Shown piece by piece: positions 1 to 8,006 of a stretch of 19,625 bases of DNA. How positions within the stretch are numbered: the first letter of the stretch is position 1; every line of letters starts with the position of its first letter. The notes beneath the pieces were generated by a model that did no database searches, had not been told where the DNA came from, and saw only the letters and a list, made by a program, of their open reading frames with translations. Source of the stretch: JAPLKX01 sp035530195 (GTDB taxonomy: Bacteria > Hydrogenedentota > Hydrogenedentia > Hydrogenedentales > SLHB01); assembly GCA_035530195.1 (NCBI GenBank), contig DATKVG010000196.1:1-19625 (forward strand), read 5' to 3'. Both the position numbers and the translations under genes were made by a program.

Positions 1-2
1 GA

Positions 3-104
3 CCGTGTGGTGGCGGAGGTGGTGATTTGCTGGGCAGGCTGGCAGCGGGAGTCGCGGTCGAGCGGGAGCTCGACCCCACCGCGCCACATGAGGAGTATCC
101 GTGA
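3..104 (+). CDS. 3' end of an unidentified gene upstream of carA (partial)
   Basis: Frame 3 is open from the window edge and ends at a TGA (102-104) that overlaps the carA GTG start as GTGA. The visible tail is 33 residues long, starts with a Cys-Gly-rich stretch (PCGGGGDLLGRL) and ends in HEEYP. The 4-nt overlap is the usual sign of translational coupling, and the carA ribosome-binding site lies inside this tail, so a real coding gene ending here is plausible. The fragment is too short to name, and a chance open frame cannot be excluded. A pyrimidine-pathway gene would fit the context, but nothing in the residues shows it. Confidence 0.45.
   Translation, partial: PCGGGGGDLLGRLAAGVAVERELDPTAPHEEYP
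91..95 (+). promoter_or_regulatory. ribosome-binding site of carA
   Basis: AGGAG lies 5 nt before the GTG at 101. It fixes the start of carA as a GTG codon, where the family-typical N-terminus (MKAVLALEDGSVFHG) begins. Confidence 0.8.
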
Positions 105-1189
105 AAGCGGTTCTGGCACTCGAAGACGGCAGCGTATTCCACGGCAACGCTGTCGGCGCCCAAGGCGAGGCGTTCGGCGAGTTGGTGTTCAACACCAGCA
201 TGTCCGGCTACCAGGAAATCCTCACCGACCCGTCCTACGCCGGCCAAATCGTCACTATGACGTATCCGCTCATCGGCAACTACGGCGTAAACGAAGAGGA
301 TGTCGAGTCGCGCCGACCGTTTGTCGAAGGGTTTGTGATGCGCGAGTGCTGCACCCGGCCCAGCAACTGGCGGTCCACCAAGTCGCTCCCCGAATACCTG
401 CGCGAGAACAACATCGTCGCCATCGACGGCGTCGACACCCGTGCCATCACCAAAATTCTCCGCACCAAAGGCGCGCAGCGGTCCGTCATCAGCACCGTCG
501 ACCTCGACCCCGACAGCCTCGTGCAGAAGGCCCTCGACAGCCCCCACATGGCCGGCAGCGATTACGTCAAGGCCGTCAGCGTCCACGAACCCTACGTCTG
601 GAACACCGATGGCCGGTTCCACGTTGTCGCCATGGACTACGGCATCAAGTACAACATCCTCCGGCTGCTGGCGTCGCACGGCTGCAGGGTGACCATTATG
701 CCGGCGACCACTTCGCTCGACGACGTGCTCGCCCAAAAGCCCGACGGCGTGTTCCTCTCGAACGGCCCCGGCGATCCCGCCGCGCTGCCCTACCTCTACC
801 CGACGATCCAGGGCCTGTTCGGCAAGGTCCCCATCTTCGGAATCTGCCTCGGCCACCAGTTGCTCGGCCACGCGTTCGGCGGCACCACGTTCAAGCTCAA
901 GTTCGGCCACCGCGGCGGCAACCAGCCCGTCATGAACCACGACACCGGCTGCGTCGAGATCACCGCGCAAAACCACGGGTTCGCCGTCGACGCCACGCGC
1001 CTCGACCTCGAGAAGGTCAGAATCACACACGTCAACCTCAACGACAACACCGTCGAGGGCATGGCACACCGCCAATTCCCCGTATTCAGCGTCCAGTACC
1101 ACCCCGAAGCGTCCCCCGGCCCCCACGACAGCCGTTACCTCTTCAAAAAGTTCGTCCGCCTGATGGAAGAAGCGACCGCTAAAACCTGA
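101..1189 (+). CDS. carA: carbamoyl-phosphate synthase small subunit (glutaminase)
   Basis: This subunit hydrolyses glutamine and channels ammonia to the large subunit CarB to make carbamoyl phosphate for pyrimidine and arginine synthesis in the cytoplasm. The protein is 362 aa (E. coli CarA is about 382). The N-terminal small-subunit domain covers roughly residues 1-150 (LEDGSVFHG, NTSMSGYQEILTDPSYAGQ). The class I glutamine amidotransferase domain covers roughly 172-355: SNGPGDP at 220-226, the nucleophile elbow FGICLGHQ with Cys249, and the His334/Glu336 pair in QYHPE. The catalytic triad is therefore intact. The start is GTG with a good AGGAG site. The gene overlaps the tail of the upstream gene by 4 nt. 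carB is not downstream, so it must lie elsewhere. Identification is secure. Confidence 0.97.
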   Translation: MKAVLALEDGSVFHGNAVGAQGEAFGELVFNTSMSGYQEILTDPSYAGQIVTMTYPLIGNYGVNEEDVESRRPFVEGFVMRECCTRPSNWRSTKSLPEYLRENNIVAIDGVDTRAITKILRTKGAQRSVISTVDLDPDSLVQKALDSPHMAGSDYVKAVSVHEPYVWNTDGRFHVVAMDYGIKYNILRLLASHGCRVTIMPATTSLDDVLAQKPDGVFLSNGPGDPAALPYLYPTIQGLFGKVPIFGICLGHQLLGHAFGGTTFKLKFGHRGGNQPVMNHDTGCVEITAQNHGFAVDATRLDLEKVRITHVNLNDNTVEGMAHRQFPVFSVQYHPEASPGPHDSRYLFKKFVRLMEEATAKT

Positions 1190-1203
1190 GCACTTCGGAG
1201 TGC
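1190..1203 (+). terminator. short hairpin right after the carA stop
   Basis: GCACT (1190-1194), loop TCGG, AGTGC (1199-1203) forms a 5-bp stem starting one base after the carA stop codon. There is no U-tract, so it may be part of a degenerate repeat or an RNA-stabilising hairpin rather than a true intrinsic terminator. Confidence 0.35.
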
Positions 1204-1247
1204 GGCAGCTTCGATGTCTCAGAATGCCCCAAGCGCTATCTCACCCA

Positions 1248-1297
1248 GTCCCGGAGGGACGATTTGAAAGTAGCCCAGGACGACTGAGTCCTGGGTT
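1248..1297. repeat. REP-like tandem hairpin element in the carA downstream gap
   Basis: Two stem-loops sit back to back. The first is GTCCC-GGA-GGGAC (1248-1260). The second is AGCCCAGGAC (1272-1281), loop GACTGA, GTCCTGGGTT (1288-1297), a 10-bp stem with one G-T pair. No coding frame covers them. The arrangement resembles the short palindromic intergenic repeats that are abundant in some planctomycete-like genomes. Copy number cannot be judged from one window, so the repeat call is inference. The hairpins could also end carA transcription. Confidence 0.55.
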
Positions 1298-1348
1298 CAG
1301 GTTTGCACGCTGAGCTAAGTCCTGGAGGCTCTTGTTTGCGGACCTTCG

Positions 1349-1822
1349 TTGTATTTCCCTACATCAATCCTCGTGTTTCAACTTAAGTATCCGTGGGCGC
1401 CTTTTAGTCCTTTCCTGCTTATACCGTTCGGAATCATGGCGCTCTTTTTCGGGATCTTTGTTGTCATTGCGGCTTATTCGCCAAAAGGCGCCGTAGTAAG
1501 CCCAGACGGCATAAGCATTGTCAAACGCTGGACCCGCCCCGTGGTTGTGCCGGAATCGCAAATACTGTCTTTGGAGCGGATAGACCGAAGCGTTTTGCGC
1601 CGAACCATACGGCTGATGGGCGCCGGCGGTTTCCTGGGCAGTTGGGGGTATTTTTCGTGCAAAAAACTGGGGACATTCCGCGCTTACCTGACCAACTCGG
1701 AGTCGTTGGTTCTGATTCGCACGGTAAGCGAAGGCCTTTTCGTCATCTCGCCCGAAAACCCGGCCGATTTCATCGCCTGCGCGGAATCCTTTGGATTATG
1801 TCCTTCCAGGGAAAGCCGATGA
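1349..1822 (+). CDS. small membrane protein with a bacterial PH-like domain
   Basis: This is a 157-aa protein. A hydrophobic segment at about residues 18-47 (FLLIPFGIMALFFGIFVVIA) forms one or two membrane spans. It is followed by a domain of about 100 residues resembling the bacterial PH domain often found in small integral membrane proteins: SPDGISIVKRW, VVVPESQI, a glycine-rich GAGGFLGSWGYFSC stretch, and YLTNSESLVLIRT...GLFVISPENPADFI. The role of such proteins is mostly unknown. The start is uncertain: TTG 1349 gives the full frame, while GTG 1373 or ATG 1436 are in-frame alternatives, and none has a convincing ribosome-binding site. By eye the base composition is less GC-rich than the neighbours, which might reflect transfer or relaxed selection. 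Confidence 0.7.
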   Translation: MYFPTSILVFQLKYPWAPFSPFLLIPFGIMALFFGIFVVIAAYSPKGAVVSPDGISIVKRWTRPVVVPESQILSLERIDRSVLRRTIRLMGAGGFLGSWGYFSCKKLGTFRAYLTNSESLVLIRTVSEGLFVISPENPADFIACAESFGLCPSRESR

Positions 1823-1901
1823 GGCAACCCCTGCAGAATGAGCGGCAGGAGGCGAAGTCGGCGTTGGCCAAGTCGGCTTGTCTTAGGCGTTTCCGTTTTT
1901 C

Positions 1902-1930
1902 TTGAAGGCTTGGGCCGGATTCGGTAATAC
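1902..1930 (+). promoter_or_regulatory. candidate sigma70-type promoter of the efflux operon
   Basis: TTGAAG (1902-1907) and TAATAC (1925-1930) are separated by 17 nt, which would start transcription near 1937, just before the ribosome-binding site of the first efflux gene. The matches to consensus are only 4/6 and 3/6, so this is a positional candidate. Confidence 0.3.
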
Positions 1931-1950
1931 TGTGTGCCTGCGTAGTCTTC

Positions 1951-1955
1951 AAGGA
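1951..1955 (+). promoter_or_regulatory. ribosome-binding site that sets the TolC-family start
   Basis: AAGGA lies 9 nt before the ATG at 1965. It favours that ATG over the longer frame that is open from 1902. Confidence 0.6.
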
Positions 1956-1964
1956 TTTTTCTTG

Positions 1965-3566
1965 ATGAATGTAGTGACAATGAAGCGCTCCAGCGGGATT
2001 CGGGTGCGGGTCTTGCCGGCGCTGGTTGCAGTGGCCTGCGTTTCCTGCTCGCGGTTTGCGCCGCCGGAACGTGCCGCGGGTATCCTGCCGGTCCCGCCCG
2101 AGTTCAGCCTTTATGAACCCACCGCCCCCGTGCCGGACCGGTGGTGGGAATCGCTGGGGTCCGAAGAGTTGGACCGGCTGGTCGGGGAGGCGCTCGAGGG
2201 CAACCTTGGCCTTCAGCAGATCGAAGCGCGGTTTCGCCAAGCGGATGCGGTAGCGCGGCAGGCCGGGGCGGCGTTCTGGCCCGATCTCGGTTTCGAGAGC
2301 GGCGTATCCGCTTCGCGCAGGCGCACCGACACGGGCCAGTCTTTCTCCAAGCTTGACGAGGCCGCCGCAAAAACGAATGCTTTGAGGACGGTCTTGACGC
2401 CTCCGGCGGGCACAGGCGTTGCCGACGTGTTGCGCTCGACCCAAAGCCGGCTGCAGGCCGTGGAAACGCTGGCGAGCCCGAGCCCGTCTTCGGTGTCGAG
2501 GGCCACGACCCACTCCTACCAGTTCGGCCTGTCGAGCGGGTACGAGATGGACCTGTGGGGCCGGGTGCGGGCACGGTACAAGGCGGCCGTGCTGGATCTT
2601 GAAACCGTGCAGGAAGACGTGTACGCGGCGATGCTGAGCCTTTCGGGCGTTGTGGCGGTGCAGTGGCTCGATCTTGTGGGGAGCCAGCAGGAGCTGGACC
2701 TCGTGCGCCGTCAGCTCGAGTTGAACAAGACCACGCTCGAACTGATGGAATTGCGGTTTAAAAACGGAATCGCAACCGCCCTGGATGTGTTCCAGCAGCG
2801 GCAGATTGTGGCGCAGACCGAGTCGTTGATCCCGCCGCTCGAGGCGGCCCTCGAGGTGGCGCGCCACGAACTGGCCGTGCTGCTCGGTCTTCCCCCGCGC
2901 GCCGAACTCGGCGTCGAAGCGGCCGAGTTCCCATCGCCGGGCCCCGTGCCTGAACCAGGGTTGCCGGCCGACTTGCTGGCGCGCCGGCCCGACGTGCGGG
3001 CCGCGGGCCTCCAATTGCAGGCCGCGGACTGGCGGGTCGCCGCCGCGCGGGCCGACCGGCTGCCCGCGCTGCAGTTAAATGCGTCGGCCAGCTACGGCGC
3101 CGCGGAATGGAACCTCGTATTTGACAACTGGTTAGCGACACTTGCCGGCAGTTTGGCCGGTCCAATATTCGACGGCGGGCGCCGAAAGGCTGAGGTCGAG
3201 CGGACGCGCGCCGTGGTCGACGAACGGCTGGCGGCGTATCGCGACCTCGTGCTCGGGAGCGTCAAGGAAGTCGAGAACGCGATGCTACTCGAGACCAAGC
3301 AGGCCGAGTACGTCGAGGCGTTGAGGCGGGAGAAAGATGCCGCGCAAGCTGCCCACCGCCAGGCCCTCCAACGCTACCGGATGGGCGTGAACGATTACCT
3401 GCCGGTACTGTCGGCCCTGACGCAACTCCAGTCGCTTGAACGGCGGCTTGTCCGGGCGGAACTGGCGCGGCTGGAGTACCGGGTGCAGTTGTGTGTCGCA
3501 CTCGGCGGCACCTGGATGAAACAGGAAACCACGCCCATCCAACCGGCGTCGATGGAGAAGACATGA
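1965..3566 (+). CDS. outer-membrane efflux lipoprotein, TolC/NodT family
   Basis: The 533-aa protein would be the outer-membrane channel of the tripartite efflux system encoded here. A signal region (RVRVLPALVAVACVSC) ends in Cys residues that could form a lipobox, although the match to the classic motif is weak. After it come the family features: VPDRWWESLGSEELDRLV near the mature N-terminus, YEMDLWGRVR at the first repeat, a long helical hairpin (AMLSLSGVVAVQWLDL to RFKNGIATALDVFQ), LPADLLARRPDVRAAGLQLQ between the two repeats, then AGPIFDGGRR and a second helical repeat ending in RYRMGVNDYLPVL and LGGTW. The frame is open 63 nt further upstream, but ATG 1965 has the ribosome-binding site; ATG 1980 is an in-frame alternative. 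It overlaps the adaptor gene by 4 nt. Substrate unknown. Confidence 0.93.
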   Translation: MNVVTMKRSSGIRVRVLPALVAVACVSCSRFAPPERAAGILPVPPEFSLYEPTAPVPDRWWESLGSEELDRLVGEALEGNLGLQQIEARFRQADAVARQAGAAFWPDLGFESGVSASRRRTDTGQSFSKLDEAAAKTNALRTVLTPPAGTGVADVLRSTQSRLQAVETLASPSPSSVSRATTHSYQFGLSSGYEMDLWGRVRARYKAAVLDLETVQEDVYAAMLSLSGVVAVQWLDLVGSQQELDLVRRQLELNKTTLELMELRFKNGIATALDVFQQRQIVAQTESLIPPLEAALEVARHELAVLLGLPPRAELGVEAAEFPSPGPVPEPGLPADLLARRPDVRAAGLQLQAADWRVAAARADRLPALQLNASASYGAAEWNLVFDNWLATLAGSLAGPIFDGGRRKAEVERTRAVVDERLAAYRDLVLGSVKEVENAMLLETKQAEYVEALRREKDAAQAAHRQALQRYRMGVNDYLPVLSALTQLQSLERRLVRAELARLEYRVQLCVALGGTWMKQETTPIQPASMEKT

Positions 3567-4849
3567 GCATACAGGAAGAAACCATGGATTCCACAGAGAC
3601 CGCGACGCAGGCCGTGACGCCGGCCGCCGCGTCGGCCAAACCGCGTTTCAGGGTGCTGGTCTGGCTGGGCCGGCTGGTTGAACTGGCGCTGATTGCCGGG
3701 CTCCTGATTGGGAGCGGCTGGGTCGCGTACACGTGGATGATCAATCCGCCCCAGGCTGAACGCCGTCCACCGAAGCCGCAGGCGACGCTCGTCGAGGTTG
3801 TGCCGGTCAGCGCCGGGGCCGAGCAGGTGATCCTGCGCGGCAAAATGGGCCCGGTGATCCCCGCAAAGTCGATCCAACTCGCCGCGCGCGTTAACGGGCA
3901 GATCGTGCAGGTCAACGAACAGTTTGTTCCCGGCGGCATATTCAACAAGGCCGAGGAAATCCTGCGGATCGATCCGAAAGACTATGAGTTGGCCGTAAAG
4001 CAGCAGGCCGGCAACCTTACCAAGATGGAATCGGACGTGCGGCTCGAAATGGGGCAGCAGGCCGTCGCCCGCCGTGAATTTGAACTGCTCGGCGACAGCA
4101 CCGACGGCAACACCGACCTGCTCCTGCGCGAACCGCAGTTGGCCACCAAGCAGGCCGGGCTCGAGATGGCACAGGCCGCCCTCGAAAAAGCCCGGCTTGA
4201 CCTCGAGCGCGCGTCGATCACCGCTCCGTTCAACGCCGTCGTGTTGACCCGCAACGTGGAAGTCGGCTCGTACGTGGCGCCGGGCACGCCGCTGGCCACG
4301 CTCGCGGCGACCGACGAGTTCTGGGTGGAGGTGTCGGTACCCGTCGATGAACTGCGGTGGATCGACCTGCCGGCGGCCGGCAACGGCGGCGGCGCCCCCG
4401 CACGCGTGTATAACCAGGCCGCCTGGGGGCCCGACTTTTTCCGCGAGGGCCGCGTGGTGCGGCTCATTCCCGAAGTGGAAACCCGCGGGCTCATGGCGCG
4501 CCTGCTGGTGGCCGTCGAGGACCCGCTTCAACGACACAGCAAGGAGAAGGGCCATCCGCTGCTGCTCAACACCATGGCGCGCGTCGAGATTGAAGGAAAA
4601 CCGGTGGACGGGGTGGTCCGGGTACCGCGGACCGCCCTGCGGGAAGGCAATTTGCTGTGGATGATGTCGCCCGAGAACCGGCTGGAAGTCAAGGAAGTGC
4701 AATTGGTTTGGGGCGGCCAGGAGTCTGTGCTGGTTTCCGGTGATTTTGGCGAGAACGCGAAGCTGGTGGTAAGCGATCTGGCGTCGCCTATAGCCGGTAT
4801 GCTCTTGCGGACGGGCGACCAAGCGCCCGACGCGGACGCGGCCGCATGA
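3563..4849 (+). CDS. periplasmic adaptor (membrane fusion) subunit of RND efflux, HlyD/AcrA type
   Basis: The 428-aa adaptor links the inner-membrane pump to the outer-membrane channel. One membrane span lies at about residues 33-58 after a short polar, Ala/Thr-rich cytoplasmic tail, so it is anchored by a helix rather than a lipid. Lipoyl-like half-domains lie at about 100-140 (SIQLAARVNGQIVQVNEQFV...LRIDPKDYE) and 217-250 (ASITAPFNAVVLTRNVEVGS, APGTPLATLA). A coiled-coil hairpin lies between them (about 140-215), and a beta-barrel domain follows (FWVEVSVPVDEL). The ATG at 3563 overlaps the TolC stop as ATGA with GGAG at 3554-3557. The frame is open further upstream, but that would run into the previous gene. 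The gene overlaps the pump gene by 4 nt. Confidence 0.93.
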   Translation: MSIQEETMDSTETATQAVTPAAASAKPRFRVLVWLGRLVELALIAGLLIGSGWVAYTWMINPPQAERRPPKPQATLVEVVPVSAGAEQVILRGKMGPVIPAKSIQLAARVNGQIVQVNEQFVPGGIFNKAEEILRIDPKDYELAVKQQAGNLTKMESDVRLEMGQQAVARREFELLGDSTDGNTDLLLREPQLATKQAGLEMAQAALEKARLDLERASITAPFNAVVLTRNVEVGSYVAPGTPLATLAATDEFWVEVSVPVDELRWIDLPAAGNGGGAPARVYNQAAWGPDFFREGRVVRLIPEVETRGLMARLLVAVEDPLQRHSKEKGHPLLLNTMARVEIEGKPVDGVVRVPRTALREGNLLWMMSPENRLEVKEVQLVWGGQESVLVSGDFGENAKLVVSDLASPIAGMLLRTGDQAPDADAAA

Positions 4850-7800
4850 CCAGCGGACCCTCGCTCGATATGCCCAAGGGGCCCATCGCCTGGATGGCCG
4901 AGCACCGGGTCGCGGCCAATCTGGTCATGATGGCGTGCCTGGTGGGCGGGTTGTTGGCGCTGTACGGCATCAAACAGGAAGTCTATCCCGACGTCATGCC
5001 CGACACCGTCTCCGTAACGGTCGCCTACCCCGGCGCAAGCCCCGAAGAAGTCGAAAGCGGCATCCTGCTGGCCATCGAGGAGTCTATACGCAACCTTGAT
5101 GGCATCGACGAGATGATCTCCGTTGCCCGGGAAGGCGGCGGGATGGTGACGGTCGAGCTGCTGGTGGGCACGAACATCTACCGGCTGGCACAGGAAATCA
5201 AGAGCGAGGTCGACCGCATCGTCACGTTTCCCGAGGAGATCGAGCGGCCCGAGGTGCGCATCGACCAGCACCGCCACGAAGTGCTCGAGCTGGTCATTTA
5301 CGGCGAGGCCAAAGACACCTCGCTGTACCAGTTGGGCGAAAACCTGCGCGACTTCCTGCTCCAGTCGCCCGACATCACGCAGGTCGATCTCGAGGGCGCG
5401 CCCCCGCTCGAAATTGGAATCGAGATTCCACAGCGGGAACTTCGCCGGTACGGGATCACCCTCGAAGAAGTGGCGGTAAGGCTCGCTGGCGCGTCCATGG
5501 ACATCCCCGCCGGCGGGCTCAAAACCGATTCGGGCGAGGTGCTCGTACGCCTCAAGGAGCGGCGCGAGTACGGCCGCCAGTTCGCCCAACTGCCCGTCGT
5601 CAGCACTGAACAGGGCGGGCACGTGCTGCTGCGCGATATCGCCACCATCGACGACGGTTTCGCCGACACCGACCGCTACTCCAGATACAACGGCAAGCCG
5701 TGTGTCGTGCTCGAGGTGTACCGGATCGGCGCCGAGACGCCCATCCAAGTCGCCAACGCCGCCAAAAAAAAGCTCGAGGAGTTCAAGCCTCGCCTGGCGC
5801 CCGGCATCGAGGCCAGCGTCGATTACGACAGATCAGACATCTACAAGCAGCGCGTGGAACTGCTGTTGAAGAACGGAGCCATCGGCCTGATGCTGGTGCT
5901 GGCCCTGCTGGGCCTGTTTCTCGAGGCGCGGCTGGCCTTTTGGGTCATGATGGGAATCCCGATATCTTTCATCGGCTCGTTTCTGTTCTTGCCGGCGGGC
6001 GGTGTGACGATCAACATGATGTCGCTGTTTGCTTACATCATAGCGCTGGGCATCGTGGTTGACGACGCTATTGTTGTGGGCGAAAACGTCTACCTCCATC
6101 ACCAGAAAGGCGTGCCGTTTCTTAAAGCGTCCGTACACGGGACCCGCGAGGTGGGCGTGCCGGTTGTCTTCAGCATTCTGACGAACATCGTGGCGTTCAT
6201 CCCCATCTATTTCATCCCGGGAACCGTCGGCAAGTTCTTCAACATGATTCCCATCGTGGTCTGCATCGTCTTCACCATATCGCTGATCGAGTGCCTGTTC
6301 GTGTTGCCGGCCCACCTCGGCCATCAGCGCGACCGGCGTCGGGCCGGCCTGCGCCTCAAGCTGCACCAGAAACAGCAGGCGTTCAGCCGCGGGTTCACGT
6401 GGTGGGTACAGAACCAGTTCGGGCCTTTCTTGAAGTACAGCATGCGCCACCGCTACCTGACGGTTTCGGTGGCGCTGGGTTTGCTGGCGCTTACGTCGTC
6501 TTACGCCTTCAGCGGGCGGATGGGGTTCCAGTTGTTCCCCATCGTTGAGTCCGATTATGCCGAAGCTCAACTGGTATTGCCGTACGGCTCGCCGGTCGCC
6601 AAGACAGAAGCCATCGTGCGCCGCATGGAAGACGCGGCCCTGAAAATCACCGGAGAATCCGGCCATCCGGAACTGCTCAAAGCCGTCGTCACCGACATTG
6701 GCGGCACCGGCGGCCACACCGCCCGCGTGCGCGCCAGGCTTGCCGACCCCGACATCCGGAAACACATCATGAGCACCCAGGAGTTCGCCGCAAAATGGCG
6801 CGAGGCGGTCGGCGCGGTGCCCGGCGTCGAGTACCTGCGGTTTTCTTCGGAAGGCGGGGGGCCCGGCGGGCGCGGCCGGCCCATTACGGTCGAGTTGAGC
6901 CACCGCGAGATGGATGTGCTCGAGCTGACAAGCAAAGACCTGGCCAATGAACTTACGGCTTATCCCGGGGTGGCCGACGTCGACGACGGCTACCGGCCCG
7001 GCAAGCAGCAGCTCGATTTCACCCTCAAGCCCGAGGGCCGCAGCCTCGGCTTGACCGCATACCAGGTGGCGCGGCAGGTCCGCCACGCGTTTTACGGCGC
7101 CGAGGTGCTGCGCCAACAGCGCGGCCGCAACGAAATGAAGATCATGGTGCGCCTGCCCAAGCCCGACCGATCGTCCGAGCAGATGATCCACGACCTGATG
7201 ATCCGCACGCCCTCCGGATCGTTTGTCCCGTTCCGCGACGTGGCCGAGATCAGCCGCGGCAGGGCCTACACCACCATCGACCGGCGCAACGGGCGCAGGG
7301 TCGTCCAGGTCGGCGCCGACATCGACCCCAGAAGCAAGGCCGGTGAAGTGCTCGGCGACCTGGACGAAACCGTCATGCCCGCACTCATGCAAAAGCATAC
7401 CGGGCTCAACTACACGTTCGAAGGCCACCAGGCCGAGATCCGAAAAAGTTTCGCCAGCCTCAAAGTAACGTTTGTGCTCGCGTTGCTGGCCATCTATGCC
7501 ATGCTCGCCATTCCGTTCCGCAGTTACGTCCAGCCGTTAATTGTGATGACGAGCATTCCGTTCGGCATCGTCGGGGCGTTTCTCGGGCATCTGATCATGG
7601 GGTACGACCTCTGTATCCCGAGCATATTCGGGATAGTGGCGTTGTCGGGGGTGGTGGTGAACGATTCGCTCGTGATGATCAGTTTTGCGAATTACCACCA
7701 GAGAACCGAGGGCTTTTCCCACCACGAGGCCATCTATACCGCCGCCACACAACGGTTCCGCCCCATACTGCTCACCACACTGACCACATTCGGAGGCCTA

Positions 7801-7980
7801 TCCCCCATGATTTTCGAGACCTCGAGGCAGGCCAGGTTCTTGATTCCGATGGCACTCTCGCTGGGGTTTGGCATCCTATTTTCAACCTTGATCATTCTGC
7901 TCCTCGTGCCTTCGCTGTACATGATTCTGCAGGACATCCAAGGCGCCGCCGGAAAAGCGCGCGGTGCCGCCCAGGGGTAA
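4846..7980 (+). CDS. RND-family efflux pump, inner-membrane permease
   Basis: The 1044-aa size is standard for AcrB-type proton-driven exporters. Features seen in order: first membrane helix (about 23-42, NLVMMACLVGGLLALYGIKQ), porter motif YPGASPEEVE typical of the family, the helix 2-4 block from about residue 343 (LLLKNGAIGLMLVLALLGLF, FIGSFLFLPAGG), and helix 4 with the proton-relay pair Asp406-Asp407 (GIVVDDAIVVGENV). A second porter half follows, then the C-terminal helix block (FVLALLAIYAMLAIPFRSYV, IFGIVALSGVVVNDSLVMI). Both halves of the internally duplicated fold are intact. The ATGA overlap with the adaptor gene, and no strong ribosome-binding site of its own, suggest translational coupling. 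The sequence does not identify drug, metal or lipid substrates. The gene ends 26 nt before the convergent phosphatase gene, with no clear terminator between. Confidence 0.96.
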   Translation: MTSGPSLDMPKGPIAWMAEHRVAANLVMMACLVGGLLALYGIKQEVYPDVMPDTVSVTVAYPGASPEEVESGILLAIEESIRNLDGIDEMISVAREGGGMVTVELLVGTNIYRLAQEIKSEVDRIVTFPEEIERPEVRIDQHRHEVLELVIYGEAKDTSLYQLGENLRDFLLQSPDITQVDLEGAPPLEIGIEIPQRELRRYGITLEEVAVRLAGASMDIPAGGLKTDSGEVLVRLKERREYGRQFAQLPVVSTEQGGHVLLRDIATIDDGFADTDRYSRYNGKPCVVLEVYRIGAETPIQVANAAKKKLEEFKPRLAPGIEASVDYDRSDIYKQRVELLLKNGAIGLMLVLALLGLFLEARLAFWVMMGIPISFIGSFLFLPAGGVTINMMSLFAYIIALGIVVDDAIVVGENVYLHHQKGVPFLKASVHGTREVGVPVVFSILTNIVAFIPIYFIPGTVGKFFNMIPIVVCIVFTISLIECLFVLPAHLGHQRDRRRAGLRLKLHQKQQAFSRGFTWWVQNQFGPFLKYSMRHRYLTVSVALGLLALTSSYAFSGRMGFQLFPIVESDYAEAQLVLPYGSPVAKTEAIVRRMEDAALKITGESGHPELLKAVVTDIGGTGGHTARVRARLADPDIRKHIMSTQEFAAKWREAVGAVPGVEYLRFSSEGGGPGGRGRPITVELSHREMDVLELTSKDLANELTAYPGVADVDDGYRPGKQQLDFTLKPEGRSLGLTAYQVARQVRHAFYGAEVLRQQRGRNEMKIMVRLPKPDRSSEQMIHDLMIRTPSGSFVPFRDVAEISRGRAYTTIDRRNGRRVVQVGADIDPRSKAGEVLGDLDETVMPALMQKHTGLNYTFEGHQAEIRKSFASLKVTFVLALLAIYAMLAIPFRSYVQPLIVMTSIPFGIVGAFLGHLIMGYDLCIPSIFGIVALSGVVVNDSLVMISFANYHQRTEGFSHHEAIYTAATQRFRPILLTTLTTFGGLSPMIFETSRQARFLIPMALSLGFGILFSTLIILLLVPSLYMILQDIQGAAGKARGAAQG

Positions 7981-8006
7981 AGTAGCGGGCGAGAAACCGG
8001 CATTTC

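Noticed and set aside
7..1182. 391-aa open frame on the plus strand overlapping carA
   Set aside because: It is almost entirely Arg/Pro/His-rich, the typical shadow of a GC-rich gene in another frame; carA itself is unmistakable.
1770..3014. 414-aa minus-strand frame opposite the TolC-family gene
   Set aside because: Composition (Arg, Gly, His, Gln) is that of an antisense shadow, and the plus-strand protein has clear family motifs.
3395..4822. 475-aa minus-strand frame opposite the adaptor gene
   Set aside because: Antisense shadow; no recognisable motifs, while the plus strand encodes a complete adaptor with coupled start and stop.
5833..7428. 531-aa minus-strand frame opposite the RND pump
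   Set aside because: Rich in His, Asp, Val and Gly as expected from reverse reading of membrane helices; no start signal or domain.
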